A DNA stretch of 64,000 bases, from assembly GCF_007830125.1 (NCBI RefSeq), contig NZ_VLLG01000002.1, positions 940,985 to 1,004,984 of the forward strand. Direction: 5' to 3'. The stretch comes from Chitinophaga japonensis (GTDB taxonomy: Bacteria; Bacteroidota; Bacteroidia; Chitinophagales; Chitinophagaceae). Below the pieces are notes generated by a model. That model searched no databases. It was not told the origin of the DNA and worked only from the letters and a program-made list of their open reading frames with translations. Positions 15,084 through 23,706 of this stretch are shown here, piece by piece. The position numbers were made by a program, and so were the translations under genes. How positions within the stretch are numbered: position 1 is the stretch's first letter; each line of letters begins with the position of its first letter.

Positions 15084-16148
15084 TTACGCGCCCTGCTTGA
15101 GCTTCTCGGCATTTTCGGCAAACTGCAGCGCGTCGATCATTTCCTGTATATCGCCATTCATGAAGGCATCCAGGTTGTACACGGTCATCCCGATGCGGTG
15201 GTCTGTTACGCGGCCCTGGGGAAAATTATAGGTGCGTATCTTGGCCGACCGGTCGCCCGTGGATACCAGGCTTTTACGCTGGGAGGCAATCGCTTCTTCA
15301 TGCTTGCGCACCGCCGCTTCGTATATACGGGTGCGTAACATCTTCATGGCGATATCACGGTTGGAGTGCTGGCTGCGGCCTTCCTGGCACTCTACTACCG
15401 TGCCTGTAGGAATGTGGGTCAGGCGCACGGCGGATTCCGTTTTGTTCACGTGCTGGCCGCCCGCACCGGAAGAGCGGAAGGTATCCATCTTGATGTCCGC
15501 CTCACGGATCTCCACGTCCACTTCATCGGCTTCCGGCAGCACGGCTACCGTAGCGGCAGAGGTGTGCACCCGGCCGGAAGCCTCCGTAGCGGGTACGCGC
15601 TGTACGCGGTGCACACCGGACTCGAACTTGAGGATGCCGTATACATCGTCGCCGCTTACTTCCACGGCTACTTCCTTGTAGCCGCCCACAGCGCCGGGGG
15701 TTTCATTGAGAATATTGGTGCTCCAGCCCTTGCCTTCGCAGTAGCGGAGGTACATGCGCAGCAGGTCGCCGGCAAACAGGCTGGCCTCGTCGCCGCCGGT
15801 GCCGCCCCTGATCTCCAGGATGGCGTTTTTCTCATCCTGCGGGTCCTTGGGGATCAGCAGGTTGCGGATAGTGGCTTCCTGCGCTTCCTTCTGTTCGTAT
15901 AGCCCTTCCGTTTCCTCCTTGGCCAGCTCGCGCATTTCCTCGTCGCCGCTGTCCAGGGCTTCCTTATTGAACGCAATGGCATCCAGCAGCTTGCGGTACT
16001 CGTCGTAGGCTTTTACGATCTTTTCCAGTTGCCGGTATTCCTTGCTCAGCTTACCGAACTGCTTGTTGTCACTGACTACTTCCGGGTTGGTCAGCGCCAG
16101 GGCTACCTGCTCAAACCGGCCTTTTATCGCTTCTAGTTTGTCTATCAT
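15084..16148 (-). CDS. prfA: Peptide chain release factor 1
   Basis: A 354-residue class I release factor that reads UAA and UAG stop codons and triggers peptide release. The tripeptide anticodon PAT is at 186-188, diagnostic for RF1 rather than RF2, and the catalytic GGQ motif is at 230-232. No programmed frameshift is present. Length is normal. The gene is transcribed away from the amidohydrolase gene, across a 71-bp spacer holding the promoter at 16152-16159 and a small GC hairpin. Confidence 0.97.
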   Translation of the reverse strand: MIDKLEAIKGRFEQVALALTNPEVVSDNKQFGKLSKEYRQLEKIVKAYDEYRKLLDAIAFNKEALDSGDEEMRELAKEETEGLYEQKEAQEATIRNLLIPKDPQDEKNAILEIRGGTGGDEASLFAGDLLRMYLRYCEGKGWSTNILNETPGAVGGYKEVAVEVSGDDVYGILKFESGVHRVQRVPATEASGRVHTSAATVAVLPEADEVDVEIREADIKMDTFRSSGAGGQHVNKTESAVRLTHIPTGTVVECQEGRSQHSNRDIAMKMLRTRIYEAAVRKHEEAIASQRKSLVSTGDRSAKIRTYNFPQGRVTDHRIGMTVYNLDAFMNGDIQEMIDALQFAENAEKLKQGA

Positions 16149-16151
16149 AAC

Positions 16152-16184
16152 TATCTTTGAAAATCGTGCCCGCCGGCAGGCGGG
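16152..16184 (+). promoter_or_regulatory. Promoter -7 box TATCTTTG and leader hairpin of the amidohydrolase gene
   Basis: TATCTTTG (16152-16159) is an exact TAnnTTTG element. The predicted transcript starts near 16166 and almost at once forms a CCCGCC-ggca-GGCGGG hairpin (16169-16184), about 36 bases before the ATG at 16220. The box supports that ATG over the in-frame start at 16157, which lies within the box. Confidence 0.5.
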
Positions 16185-16219
16185 GATGCAAAATTAATTT
16201 AAAATACCAAGATACAGGT

Positions 16220-17371
16220 ATGTCTCAACCGATTAAACTGAGCGGCACGGACCTGTTTGACGGAGAACGGCTGCTGGGCGCCGGCAAGGTGCTGGTGCTG
16301 GACGCAGACGGCACCGTGCTGGCCATTACGGACAAAAGCGCGGCGGGCGGCGATGTGCAGGAGCTGGACGGCCTGCTGTGCCCCGGCTTTGTAAACGCCC
16401 ACTGCCACCTGGAGCTATCGCACATGAAAGGCGTGGTGCCGGAAAAAACCGGCTTACCCGCATTCCTGGCGGCGGTAATGACGCAAAGAGGGCAGGCCGC
16501 GCCGGACCCGGAGGCTGTGATGGCCGCTGCCGAGGAGGAAATGTGGGCGCAGGGCATTGCCGCCGTGGGAGATATCTGTAATAATACCGCCACGCTGGCG
16601 CGAAAACAGGCAGGACGGCTGTACTATCATTCCTTTGTAGAATGCATGGGGTTTGTTGACGCTGCCGCCGCGCAGCGGCTGGAGCAAAGCATGGCCGTGT
16701 ACCGGCAGTTCCGGGACATTAACGGCCCGCTGCACAACTGCTCCCTGGCGCCCCATGCCCCCTATTCTGTCAGCGCCACCCTGTTTGCCCTGCTGGCGGG
16801 GCTGCCGGACAACACGCCCCTTACCATCCACAACCAGGAGTGTGCGGCAGAAGACGAACTATACCGGCTTAAAACCGGCCTTTTCCTGGACTTTTACCAG
16901 CGCTTCGGCATCGACATCAGCGGCTTCCGGGCCGGACATCCCAGCAGCCTGCAGGCCTGCCTGCCCTACCTGGCTGGCAGCCCGCTGCTGCTGGTGCATA
17001 ATACCTTTACGCAGGAGGCGGACATACAGGCGGCCCTGCAACGCCGCCTGCCCGTATACTGGTGCCTTTGCCCCCTGGCCAACCTGTACATAGAAGGCCG
17101 GCTGCCGGACATTTCCCTGCTGCGACGCCTGGGCTGCACCCTCACACTGGGCACGGACAGCCTGGCCTCCAACCACCAACTCTCCATCTGGGCGGAGATA
17201 CAGGTGATCCGGCAACATTTCCCGGATATCCCGCTGCAGGAGATCCTGCAATGGGCCACCCTCAATGGCGCCCGTGCGCTGGGCATTGCCGGGCGCTATG
17301 GCAGCTTTACACCCGGCGCACGCCCCGGCGTGGTACTGGCAGGAGACGCCGCCTGCAAAAGACTGCTGTAG
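16220..17371 (+). CDS. Amidohydrolase-superfamily deaminase/hydrolase
   Basis: A 383-residue metal-dependent hydrolase of the TRZ/ATZ (chlorohydrolase-like) branch. Visible metal and catalytic motifs are NAHCHLELSH (metal histidines at 61 and 63), a central HAPYS, HNQECAAE with the following glutamate, and GTDSLASN with the metal-binding aspartate. Relatives deaminate S-adenosylhomocysteine, methylthioadenosine or aminodeoxyfutalosine (the last in menaquinone synthesis); no neighbour settles the substrate. The start MSQPIKLSG is supported by the upstream promoter. mscS follows after 50 bases with its own promoter. Confidence 0.85.
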   Translation: MSQPIKLSGTDLFDGERLLGAGKVLVLDADGTVLAITDKSAAGGDVQELDGLLCPGFVNAHCHLELSHMKGVVPEKTGLPAFLAAVMTQRGQAAPDPEAVMAAAEEEMWAQGIAAVGDICNNTATLARKQAGRLYYHSFVECMGFVDAAAAQRLEQSMAVYRQFRDINGPLHNCSLAPHAPYSVSATLFALLAGLPDNTPLTIHNQECAAEDELYRLKTGLFLDFYQRFGIDISGFRAGHPSSLQACLPYLAGSPLLLVHNTFTQEADIQAALQRRLPVYWCLCPLANLYIEGRLPDISLLRRLGCTLTLGTDSLASNHQLSIWAEIQVIRQHFPDIPLQEILQWATLNGARALGIAGRYGSFTPGARPGVVLAGDAACKRLL

Positions 17372-17395
17372 CGCACATGAAATGATCCGTATGAA

Positions 17396-17403
17396 TATAT
17401 TTG
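17396..17403 (+). promoter_or_regulatory. Promoter -7 box TATATTTG of the MscS gene
   Basis: Exact TAnnTTTG element with a predicted transcript start near 17409, 13 bases before the ATG at 17422. It overlaps the alternative TTG start at 17401, which is therefore unlikely to be used. Confidence 0.5.
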
Positions 17404-17421
17404 CAGGTGAAATTATCCTAC

Positions 17422-18501
17422 ATGCCTTCATTCCTGGACCAGCCCCTGCTGGGCAATCCTGTTCGTAACTACCTGATACTGGTAATGGTACTGCTGCTGG
17501 TATTCTCCGTTAAACGCTACCTCTCCAGGGGTATCGCCGCCATTGGTTTCCGGCTGCTGAAGCGCTGGTCGCCACAGATAGAAAGAAAAGAGCTGGCGCA
17601 GTTATTAATACGGCCCCTGGAATATTTCCTGCTGCTGCTGGCCTTTATGCTCACCATTGATCATTTCCGTTTTCCGCCGGAGCTGGATGTGACCATCTAT
17701 AACCAGCTCACCCTGAAAAGGCTGACCGGTATCCTGCTGGAGATCGCCTTTTGTATCTGCGTGATCTGGATCCTGCTGCGGTTCATCGATTTCATTGCCC
17801 TTATCCTGGAAAAGCAGGCCCACCTTACGCCCGACATGACGGATAACCAGTTCGTTGTTTTTTTCCGGGACTTCTTCAAGGCCATTATTTTTATCATGGG
17901 TGCGGTAGTGCTGATACGGGTGCTCTTCGGACCCGACCTGGTGAACAAACTGGTTACAGGACTGGGCATTGGTGCGGCCGCCCTGGCCCTGGCCGCCAAG
18001 GAAAGCATAGAGAACCTGATCGGCTCTTTCATCATCTTTTTTGACAAACCTTTCCGCGTAGGGGATTTTGTAAAAGTTGACGCTTACCAGGGCACCGTGG
18101 AAAAAATAGGCCTGCGCAGCACCCGCATCCGCACCCTGGAAAAAACCTTCGTAACGGTGCCGAATAAAAAAATGGTAGACAGCATACTGGACAACCTGAG
18201 CCTGCGTACCCAGCAACGGGTAGCCATGCACCTGGAGCTGTCCACTGAAACGCCGGCCGGCAGCCTGCTGAAAGTGCTGCAAGGCATACAGCAGTTGCTG
18301 GGCAACAATTCCAACGTGCTGCCCGGTTTCACGGTAAACCTGCACGATTTTCACAAAGACACTTACCTGGTGCAGATCATTTACAATACCTATATCATTG
18401 AGGGGAACCAGTATGCGGCCTTAAGGGAAACGATCAACCTGGGGATCATACGCTTGCTGGAAGCGGAAGGGGTAAAGCTGGCGAAAGTGACGGTGGGCTG
18501 A
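17422..18501 (+). CDS. MscS family mechanosensitive ion channel
   Basis: A 359-residue channel protein of the small-conductance mechanosensitive family that vents solutes during hypo-osmotic shock. It has four hydrophobic helices: three before the pore (about residues 15-33, 65-83, 100-120) and one near 145-165. The pore-lining helix follows with the glycine/alanine-rich VTGLGIGAAALALAAKE block, and then the beta domain with PFRVGDFVKV. The start MPSFLDQPLL is chosen from the promoter position. The stop codon lies inside the first arm of an E-family palindrome. Confidence 0.92.
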   Translation: MPSFLDQPLLGNPVRNYLILVMVLLLVFSVKRYLSRGIAAIGFRLLKRWSPQIERKELAQLLIRPLEYFLLLLAFMLTIDHFRFPPELDVTIYNQLTLKRLTGILLEIAFCICVIWILLRFIDFIALILEKQAHLTPDMTDNQFVVFFRDFFKAIIFIMGAVVLIRVLFGPDLVNKLVTGLGIGAAALALAAKESIENLIGSFIIFFDKPFRVGDFVKVDAYQGTVEKIGLRSTRIRTLEKTFVTVPNKKMVDSILDNLSLRTQQRVAMHLELSTETPAGSLLKVLQGIQQLLGNNSNVLPGFTVNLHDFHKDTYLVQIIYNTYIIEGNQYAALRETINLGIIRLLEAEGVKLAKVTVG

Positions 18502-18536
18502 TATGCCGACGTGCTGCAGCACATCAGCATATCAGC
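18497..18536. repeat. E-family palindrome, likely bidirectional terminator
   Basis: Arms 18497-18515 and 18518-18536 (19 nt) are inverted repeats matching at 17 of 19 positions around a two-base centre, made of GCTGATATGC and GTGCT words. The first arm contains the TGA stop of mscS. It lies between mscS and the convergent thioredoxin-fold gene, whose stop is 11 bases away, so it may terminate both, although no T-run follows on the plus strand. Confidence 0.7.
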
Positions 18537-18546
18537 TCATTAGGCA

Positions 18547-19056
18547 TTAATTATCGCCTTTTTTATTGCTCTTCAGCAGTATTTTGGCAATATCCGCTTC
18601 TACGGACTCGTCTACATTACCGGTGATGCGGCCTATTTCCTTGCCTTCTTTCAATACGATGAAGGTAGGTACTTTCTTCAGCTTGTACTCCAGGGGGGAG
18701 CCGGTATCCAGCTTTTCATCCGCGCCGAAAATAAGCATCTGTGTTTCCGGGCTGCCGGCCAGCACCATTACTTTATATAACTGCGGGAACAGCAGGCGGC
18801 TTTGTTCATCCCAGGTACCTACCAGCGCTACCACGTTGAATTTATCACGATTGGTCTTGATGTAGTTCAGCATATTGTCGTTCGGCTGGTATTTGTTTAC
18901 ACCGGTGTAGAACCAGGAGAAGCCCGGATCGCTGGTCAGCGTTTTCAGATCCAGCTTACCTTTCAGCACTTTGGCGCTGCTGCCGTTCTGCGCCAGGGCC
19001 CATGTAGTGCAGCCAAACATCAGGGCAGCCCCCAGTAATAATGTTTTTAATTGCAT
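18547..19056 (-). CDS. Exported thioredoxin-fold protein without active-site cysteines
   Basis: A 169-residue protein with a signal peptide (about 1-22) and a thioredoxin-like domain. The strand VVALVGTW leads to W82-D-E-Q-S86 where thioredoxins have W-C-x-x-C, so both redox cysteines are absent. The cis-proline is kept (KKVPTFIVLKEGKEIGRI, Pro130), so the fold is probably intact. It cannot be a disulfide oxidoreductase by the usual mechanism and may be a binding or chaperone protein. Its short spacing (12 bases) to the MerR gene suggests co-transcription. Confidence 0.78.
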   Translation of the reverse strand: MQLKTLLLGAALMFGCTTWALAQNGSSAKVLKGKLDLKTLTSDPGFSWFYTGVNKYQPNDNMLNYIKTNRDKFNVVALVGTWDEQSRLLFPQLYKVMVLAGSPETQMLIFGADEKLDTGSPLEYKLKKVPTFIVLKEGKEIGRITGNVDESVEADIAKILLKSNKKGDN

Positions 19057-19067
19057 ATCCTTTTTGT

Positions 19068-19604
19068 TTATAATTGATCTTTGAGCTCTGTCAGGAACCC
19101 TTTTACTTTTAGCAAAGCCTGTACCATTTCAAAATTCCGGGCGGCTAACTTTTTATCTTCCCTGAGTTTTTGCTTAGCGCCTTCGATGGTGTATTTCCTT
19201 TCCCGCAGCAGGTGGTAGATGAGTTTAAGGTGGTGAATGTCTTCCTGCCGGAAAAGGCGGTCGCCTTTGCGGTTCTTTTTAGGCTGCAGTATGTCGAATT
19301 CATTTTCCCAGTAGCGGATGAGGGAGGTGTTTACACGAAACATGCCCGCTACTTCGCTGATGGAGTAGTACTGCTTGTCCAGTGTTATTTTGTCCAGCTC
19401 TTTCATCACATCCGAATCTTCGCTTACTTCTTTCAATGATTTACGGCCCCGCTTTTTCTTGGGCGGCCCGGCTACCGCCGTTGCGGGCGCAGATGCCGTT
19501 ACTGCTGCAGGGGCACCCCCGTTTTCAGCAGGCGTTACCACTGCCTTCTCCACCGGTGGTGACGGTGGTTGCAGGGCGCCAAAAAGGTCCAATTGGTGCA
19601 TCAT
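19068..19604 (-). CDS. MerR family transcriptional regulator
   Basis: A 178-residue regulator. A low-complexity proline/alanine-rich N-terminus and a basic KKKRGRKS patch precede a MerR-type winged helix (about 85-155): YYSISEVAGMFRVNTSLIRYWE (cited in part by position, 80-101), then DILQPKKNRKGDRLFRQEDI. No effector-binding cysteines or large ligand domain follow, so the inducer is unknown. This form is widespread in Bacteroidota next to cell-wall peptidase genes, as here (M23 protein 84 bases upstream). Confidence 0.9.
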   Translation of the reverse strand: MMHQLDLFGALQPPSPPVEKAVVTPAENGGAPAAVTASAPATAVAGPPKKKRGRKSLKEVSEDSDVMKELDKITLDKQYYSISEVAGMFRVNTSLIRYWENEFDILQPKKNRKGDRLFRQEDIHHLKLIYHLLRERKYTIEGAKQKLREDKKLAARNFEMVQALLKVKGFLTELKDQL

Positions 19605-19688
19605 GGCAGAAAATCAATATGACAAATATCCGTTAAGCCTTGCAATTTCCATGCTATAAATCTGCAATCCGTAGTAATACCTTTAAAA

Positions 19689-20660
19689 TTAGTCAAAAGA
19701 CTGATTCCCGGACCGGGCTATTTTCAACATACGGTCAAATTCTTCGGGGGTAAGATCATTAAAGAAGAAATATACAGGGTCCACCTTTTCCCCGTTCTTG
19801 ATCACCTCGTAGTGGCAGTGCGGCCCGGTAGACTTGCCGGTGCTGCCCACCCAGCCCAGCACATCGCCGCGCTTTACGGCCTGCCCGCGCTTTACCTTCA
19901 CGCGTATCATATGGCCATACAGGGTTTTATAGCCATAGCCATGGCGTATCACCACGTGGTTGCCATACCCTACGTCACTGAGGCTGGCATCTTCCACCAC
20001 CCCGTCGCCGGTGGCATAGATGGGGGTACCGCTGGGCGCTGTAAAATCCAGGCCGGCGTGGAACTTCACGGTTTTATAAATAGGGTCAATGCGGTAGCCG
20101 AAGCCGGAAGCGATGCGTTTCAGGTCCTTGTTGGCCACAGGTTGTATGGCGGGGATGGAAGCCAGCATTTTCTGCTTGTTCTTCACCAGGTCGTCTATTT
20201 CCTTATAGGACTTTTCCTGCGCGCTAATACGGTTCATCAGCTCCTTGAGCAGGGCGGCGGTGCTGGCGATAATATCACTGCTGGCAAATGACTGGAGCTG
20301 GGCCAGCTCTTCATCCTTTTCCATTTTGCCGGCGCGGGTGCTGTCCGGTATGGGAGAGGCTTCAAATATTACGCGGTATATCTGGTTATCACGGCGCTGC
20401 AGTTCTGTTAGCTGGCTTTTGGCGTCGTTCATCCGCTGCTGCAGGGCGTCGTACTGCTCCTTCATGTTGTCTATCTCGCGGCGCAGGGACTTCTCTTTGG
20501 GTGAATCCAGGAAACGGTAGGCTACCGAGAGGAAAATAATGCCGGTAACAATGGCTGCCGACAGGAATCCCAGTATCCGCAATATTTTGACCCGAACCGA
20601 TACAACCAGCTTTTCATATTTAAGGGTTTGGGTGTTATAAAAATATTTGACCTTCTTCAT
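19689..20660 (-). CDS. M23 family peptidoglycan endopeptidase, membrane-anchored
   Basis: A 323-residue cell-wall hydrolase or amidase activator. A basic cytoplasmic start (1-22) is followed by a transmembrane helix (about 27-48), a coiled coil (about 55-95 and 135-165), and a LytM/M23 domain (about 185-300). The zinc ligands are present: H201-x3-D205, and H281-C-H283 with H250. It therefore should be catalytically active against peptide cross-bridges. The upstream spacer holds a small AACAGT-ttg-ACTGTT palindrome (20663-20677) and a B-family repeat. Confidence 0.93.
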   Translation of the reverse strand: MKKVKYFYNTQTLKYEKLVVSVRVKILRILGFLSAAIVTGIIFLSVAYRFLDSPKEKSLRREIDNMKEQYDALQQRMNDAKSQLTELQRRDNQIYRVIFEASPIPDSTRAGKMEKDEELAQLQSFASSDIIASTAALLKELMNRISAQEKSYKEIDDLVKNKQKMLASIPAIQPVANKDLKRIASGFGYRIDPIYKTVKFHAGLDFTAPSGTPIYATGDGVVEDASLSDVGYGNHVVIRHGYGYKTLYGHMIRVKVKRGQAVKRGDVLGWVGSTGKSTGPHCHYEVIKNGEKVDPVYFFFNDLTPEEFDRMLKIARSGNQSFD

Positions 20661-20684
20661 TGAACAGTTTGACTGTTTTAGCTA

Positions 20685-20758
20685 TTAGCTGTGGCTTTTA
20701 ACTGCGTTGCCCCTAACATAGCGCCAGGCTGCCGCTCCTGCCGGGAGCCAACAGCTAA
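20685..20758. repeat. B-family mirror element
   Basis: TTAGCTGTGGCT (20685-20696) and AGCCAACAGCTAA (20746-20758) are inverted repeats with a single-base bulge, separated by 49 nt. The left arm continues outward as AGCTATTAGCTG. The words match the B family at 4784-4858. Confidence 0.55.
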
Positions 20759-20803
20759 ACGCAGGAGCTGCGCAGCTTATTTGAATAATCTTACAGGTTT
20801 CAA

Positions 20804-20866
20804 TATTTTTGCACTCCTTTCCCGCAAATCCAACAGGTTTGCAGGATATACGGGGCGTGCAAACCT
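20804..20866 (+). promoter_or_regulatory. Promoter and structured leader of alaS
   Basis: TATTTTTG (20804-20811) is an exact TAnnTTTG element. The predicted transcript would carry a leader of about 188 bases containing a perfect 9-bp stem AGGTTTGCA (20835-20843) / TGCAAACCT (20858-20866) with a 14-base loop. No T-run follows, so it is not a terminator. A regulatory role for alaS is possible but unproven. Confidence 0.45.
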
Positions 20867-21004
20867 AATGGAATTAGACTAAAATGGCAATCTTTTGAGT
20901 GTCAATTTTCTAAGTATCCCCATTTGGGCTACAAATTAAAGCCAAATTTAGAACAGACGCAATTTATAATCTTTAAAATACATATTAACCGGCTATAATA
21001 TTTT

Positions 21005-23629
21005 ATGACTGCATCCGAGATCCGACAGCAATTCCTGGATTTTTTTGCCTCCAAAGGCCACCAGATCGTGCCTTCCGCCCCTATCGTGGTAAAGAATGAC
21101 CCTACGCTGTTATTCACCAACGCGGGCATGAACCAGTTCAAGGACTACTTCCTGGGCAACAAGGCCCCTGCGCACAGCCGCGTGGCGGATACCCAGAAAT
21201 GCCTGCGGGTAAGCGGCAAGCACAACGACCTGGAGGAGGTGGGCATTGATACCTACCACCACACCATGTTCGAGATGCTGGGCAACTGGAGCTTCGGGGA
21301 TTATTTCAAGCAGGAAGCCATTGCCTGGAGCTGGGAGCTGCTGACAAAAGTCTATAAGATACCGGCAGACCGGTTGTATGTCACCTTCTTTGAAGGCGAT
21401 CCCAAAGAAAACCTACCGCGGGACGAGGAAGCCTATACCTGCTGGAAACAGCATATTGCGGAAGACCGCATACTGCCCGGCAATAAAAAGGACAATTTCT
21501 GGGAAATGGGCGACACCGGCCCCTGCGGCCCCTGCTCCGAGATACATGTGGACTGCCGGCCGGATGCAGAGCGGCAGCAGCAGGACGGGCGCAGCCTGGT
21601 AAATGCAGACCATCCGCAGGTGATCGAGATCTGGAACAACGTGTTCATGCAGTTCAACCGCCTGAAGGATGGCTCCCTGGCGCCGCTGCCGGCCAGACAC
21701 GTGGACACCGGTATGGGCCTGGAGCGCCTGGTAAGGGTGCTGCAGGGCAAAACCTCCAATTACGATACGGACCTTTTCATGGGCACCATCCATGCCACTG
21801 AAAAGCTGACCGGCTTTACCTACGGCGGCACGGACAGCAAGCCGGATGTGGCCTTCCGCGTGATTGCAGACCACCTGCGGGCCATCTCCTTTACCATTGC
21901 CGACGGGCAATTGCCTTCCAACACCGGCGCAGGTTATGTGATACGCCGTATCCTGCGCAGGGCCGTGCGCTATTATTATACCTTCCTGGACGCCAAAAAA
22001 CCGCTGCTGCATGAGCTGGTGCCGGTACTGGCGCAGCAGTTTGCCCATGTATTCCCCGAGCTGCAGCAGCAGGCGGATTTTGTGAAGAAGGTGGTATTCG
22101 AAGAGGAGCACAACTTTTTACGCACGCTGGAAAGCGGCATCCGCCGGATAGAGGACGTAATGGCAGCCGCCGGCCCGCAAACCAGAACAATAGACGGCAA
22201 AACCGCCTTTGAGCTATATGATACCTACGGCTTTCCGCTGGACCTCACCTACCTGATAGCCCATGAAAAAGGCTTTACGGTGGATGAAAAGGGTTTTGAC
22301 GCGGAAATGCAGCAGCAAAAGAACCGCTCCCGCGCCGCTACCGAACTGGATACCGGCGACTGGACCGTGCTGCACGACACCCCGGCCAATATATTCATCG
22401 GCTACGAGCTGCTGGAAAATACCACCCAGGTTACCAAGTACCGTAAAATCAAGGCCAAAGGCAAAGAGCAGTACCAGTTGGTGCTGGAGCAAACGCCTTT
22501 TTACGCGGAAAGCGGCGGCCAGGTAGGCGATACCGGTATCCTGCAGTTTGAAGGGGATACCATTGCCGTTACTGATACCAAAAAGGAGAACGACCTGATC
22601 GTTCACTTCACTGACCGCCTGCCGGCCAATGTAGCCGCGCCGGTACGGGCCGAAGTGGACCGGGACAAGCGGCAGGACACCGCCCGGCACCACTCCGCCA
22701 CCCACCTGCTGCACGCCGCCCTGCGGGAGGTGCTGGGCAGCCATGTGGCGCAGAAAGGGTCGCTGGTGAACGCGGAATACCTGCGTTTTGATTGCTCCCA
22801 TTTTGCCAAGGTGAGCGACGAGGAGCTGGCTGCCATTGAAGCACTGGTGAATGAAAAGATCCGGCAGAACATACCCGTAGTGATACAGGAAATGCCCAGG
22901 GAGGAAGCCCTGCAACTGGGCGCCATGGCCCTGTTTGGCGAAAAATACGGAGACGTGGTAAGGGTAGTGATGATGGACCCGGACTATTCCATAGAGCTGT
23001 GCGGCGGTACGCATGTAGGCGCCACCGGCGAGCTGGGCCTGTTCAAATTCATCAGTGAAAGCGCAGTAGCCGCCGGCGTGCGCCGCCTGGAAGCCGTGAC
23101 CGGCGCCCGGGCCCTTGCTTTTGTAAATGAACAGTTGCTGCAGCTCAAAGACATCAAGGCCGTGCTGAAAAATCCCAAAGAGCCGGTAAAAGCCTTTGAA
23201 AGCCTGCTGCAGGAAAAAACCGGCCTGGAAAAACAACTGGCGCAACTGGAGCTGGAAAAAGTGAATGAGCTGGCGGCCAGCCTGAAACAGCAGGTAAGCG
23301 CCATCAACGGCGTGAACTTTATAGGCCAGGTGGTAAAGGTAAACCACCCGGATTCGCTGAAACAACTGGGCACTGCGCTGAAAGCCATTGACAACCACGT
23401 GGTAGTGCTGGCAGCGGCGGTAAATGGCAAGGCCAGCGTAGCCCTGCTGGTAGCGGAGGCGCTGGTAAACGCCAAAGGCTGGGAAGCACCGAAGATCATT
23501 AAAGAAAGGATCGCCCCGCTGATAAAAGGCGGCGGCGGCGGACAAAAATCCTTCGCCACCGCAGGCGGCCAGGACACTGACAAGCTGCAGGAGGTAGTGG
23601 AGCAGGTGCGGAAGCTGGTAGAGGGATAA
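21005..23629 (+). CDS. alaS: Alanyl-tRNA synthetase
   Basis: An 874-residue class II synthetase, full length for the family. It charges tRNA-Ala and edits mischarged serine and glycine. The N-terminal catalytic domain starts TASEIRQQFLDFFASKGH; the editing domain carries HHSATHLLHAAL and the zinc motif CGGTHVG; a C-terminal coiled coil and C-Ala domain end in KGGGGGQKSFATAGG. All motifs are intact. A long AT-rich leader with a stem-loop precedes it. Confidence 0.98.
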   Translation: MTASEIRQQFLDFFASKGHQIVPSAPIVVKNDPTLLFTNAGMNQFKDYFLGNKAPAHSRVADTQKCLRVSGKHNDLEEVGIDTYHHTMFEMLGNWSFGDYFKQEAIAWSWELLTKVYKIPADRLYVTFFEGDPKENLPRDEEAYTCWKQHIAEDRILPGNKKDNFWEMGDTGPCGPCSEIHVDCRPDAERQQQDGRSLVNADHPQVIEIWNNVFMQFNRLKDGSLAPLPARHVDTGMGLERLVRVLQGKTSNYDTDLFMGTIHATEKLTGFTYGGTDSKPDVAFRVIADHLRAISFTIADGQLPSNTGAGYVIRRILRRAVRYYYTFLDAKKPLLHELVPVLAQQFAHVFPELQQQADFVKKVVFEEEHNFLRTLESGIRRIEDVMAAAGPQTRTIDGKTAFELYDTYGFPLDLTYLIAHEKGFTVDEKGFDAEMQQQKNRSRAATELDTGDWTVLHDTPANIFIGYELLENTTQVTKYRKIKAKGKEQYQLVLEQTPFYAESGGQVGDTGILQFEGDTIAVTDTKKENDLIVHFTDRLPANVAAPVRAEVDRDKRQDTARHHSATHLLHAALREVLGSHVAQKGSLVNAEYLRFDCSHFAKVSDEELAAIEALVNEKIRQNIPVVIQEMPREEALQLGAMALFGEKYGDVVRVVMMDPDYSIELCGGTHVGATGELGLFKFISESAVAAGVRRLEAVTGARALAFVNEQLLQLKDIKAVLKNPKEPVKAFESLLQEKTGLEKQLAQLELEKVNELAASLKQQVSAINGVNFIGQVVKVNHPDSLKQLGTALKAIDNHVVVLAAAVNGKASVALLVAEALVNAKGWEAPKIIKERIAPLIKGGGGGQKSFATAGGQDTDKLQEVVEQVRKLVEG

Positions 23630-23664
23630 ATACTTTTTAACTTTTCCTTTGTACGCCTACCCTG

Positions 23665-23672
23665 TAATTTTG
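23665..23672 (+). promoter_or_regulatory. Promoter -7 box TAATTTTG of the PDZ protein gene
   Basis: Exact TAnnTTTG element 35 bases before the ATG at 23707, giving a leader of about 29 bases. It separates this gene's transcription from alaS. Confidence 0.5.
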
Positions 23673-23706
23673 CCTTATTAAGTTCATTAAAAAAATAAGG
23701 TTTGTT

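Larger units (their letters stand above)
20661..21004. other. Divergent spacer between M23 gene and alaS (344 bp)
   Basis: No gene is seen. From the left it holds the palindrome AACAGT-ttg-ACTGTT (20663-20677), a B-family mirror element (20685-20758), a plus-strand -7 box TATTTTTG (20804-20811) and a 9-bp stem-loop (20835-20866). AT-rich sequence leads up to the alaS start. Confidence 0.6.

Noticed and set aside
22300-22330. T-box or riboswitch controlling alaS
   Set aside because: No T-box sequence, specifier loop or terminator was recognisable in the alaS leader or gene start; only the single stem-loop at 20835-20866 is supported.
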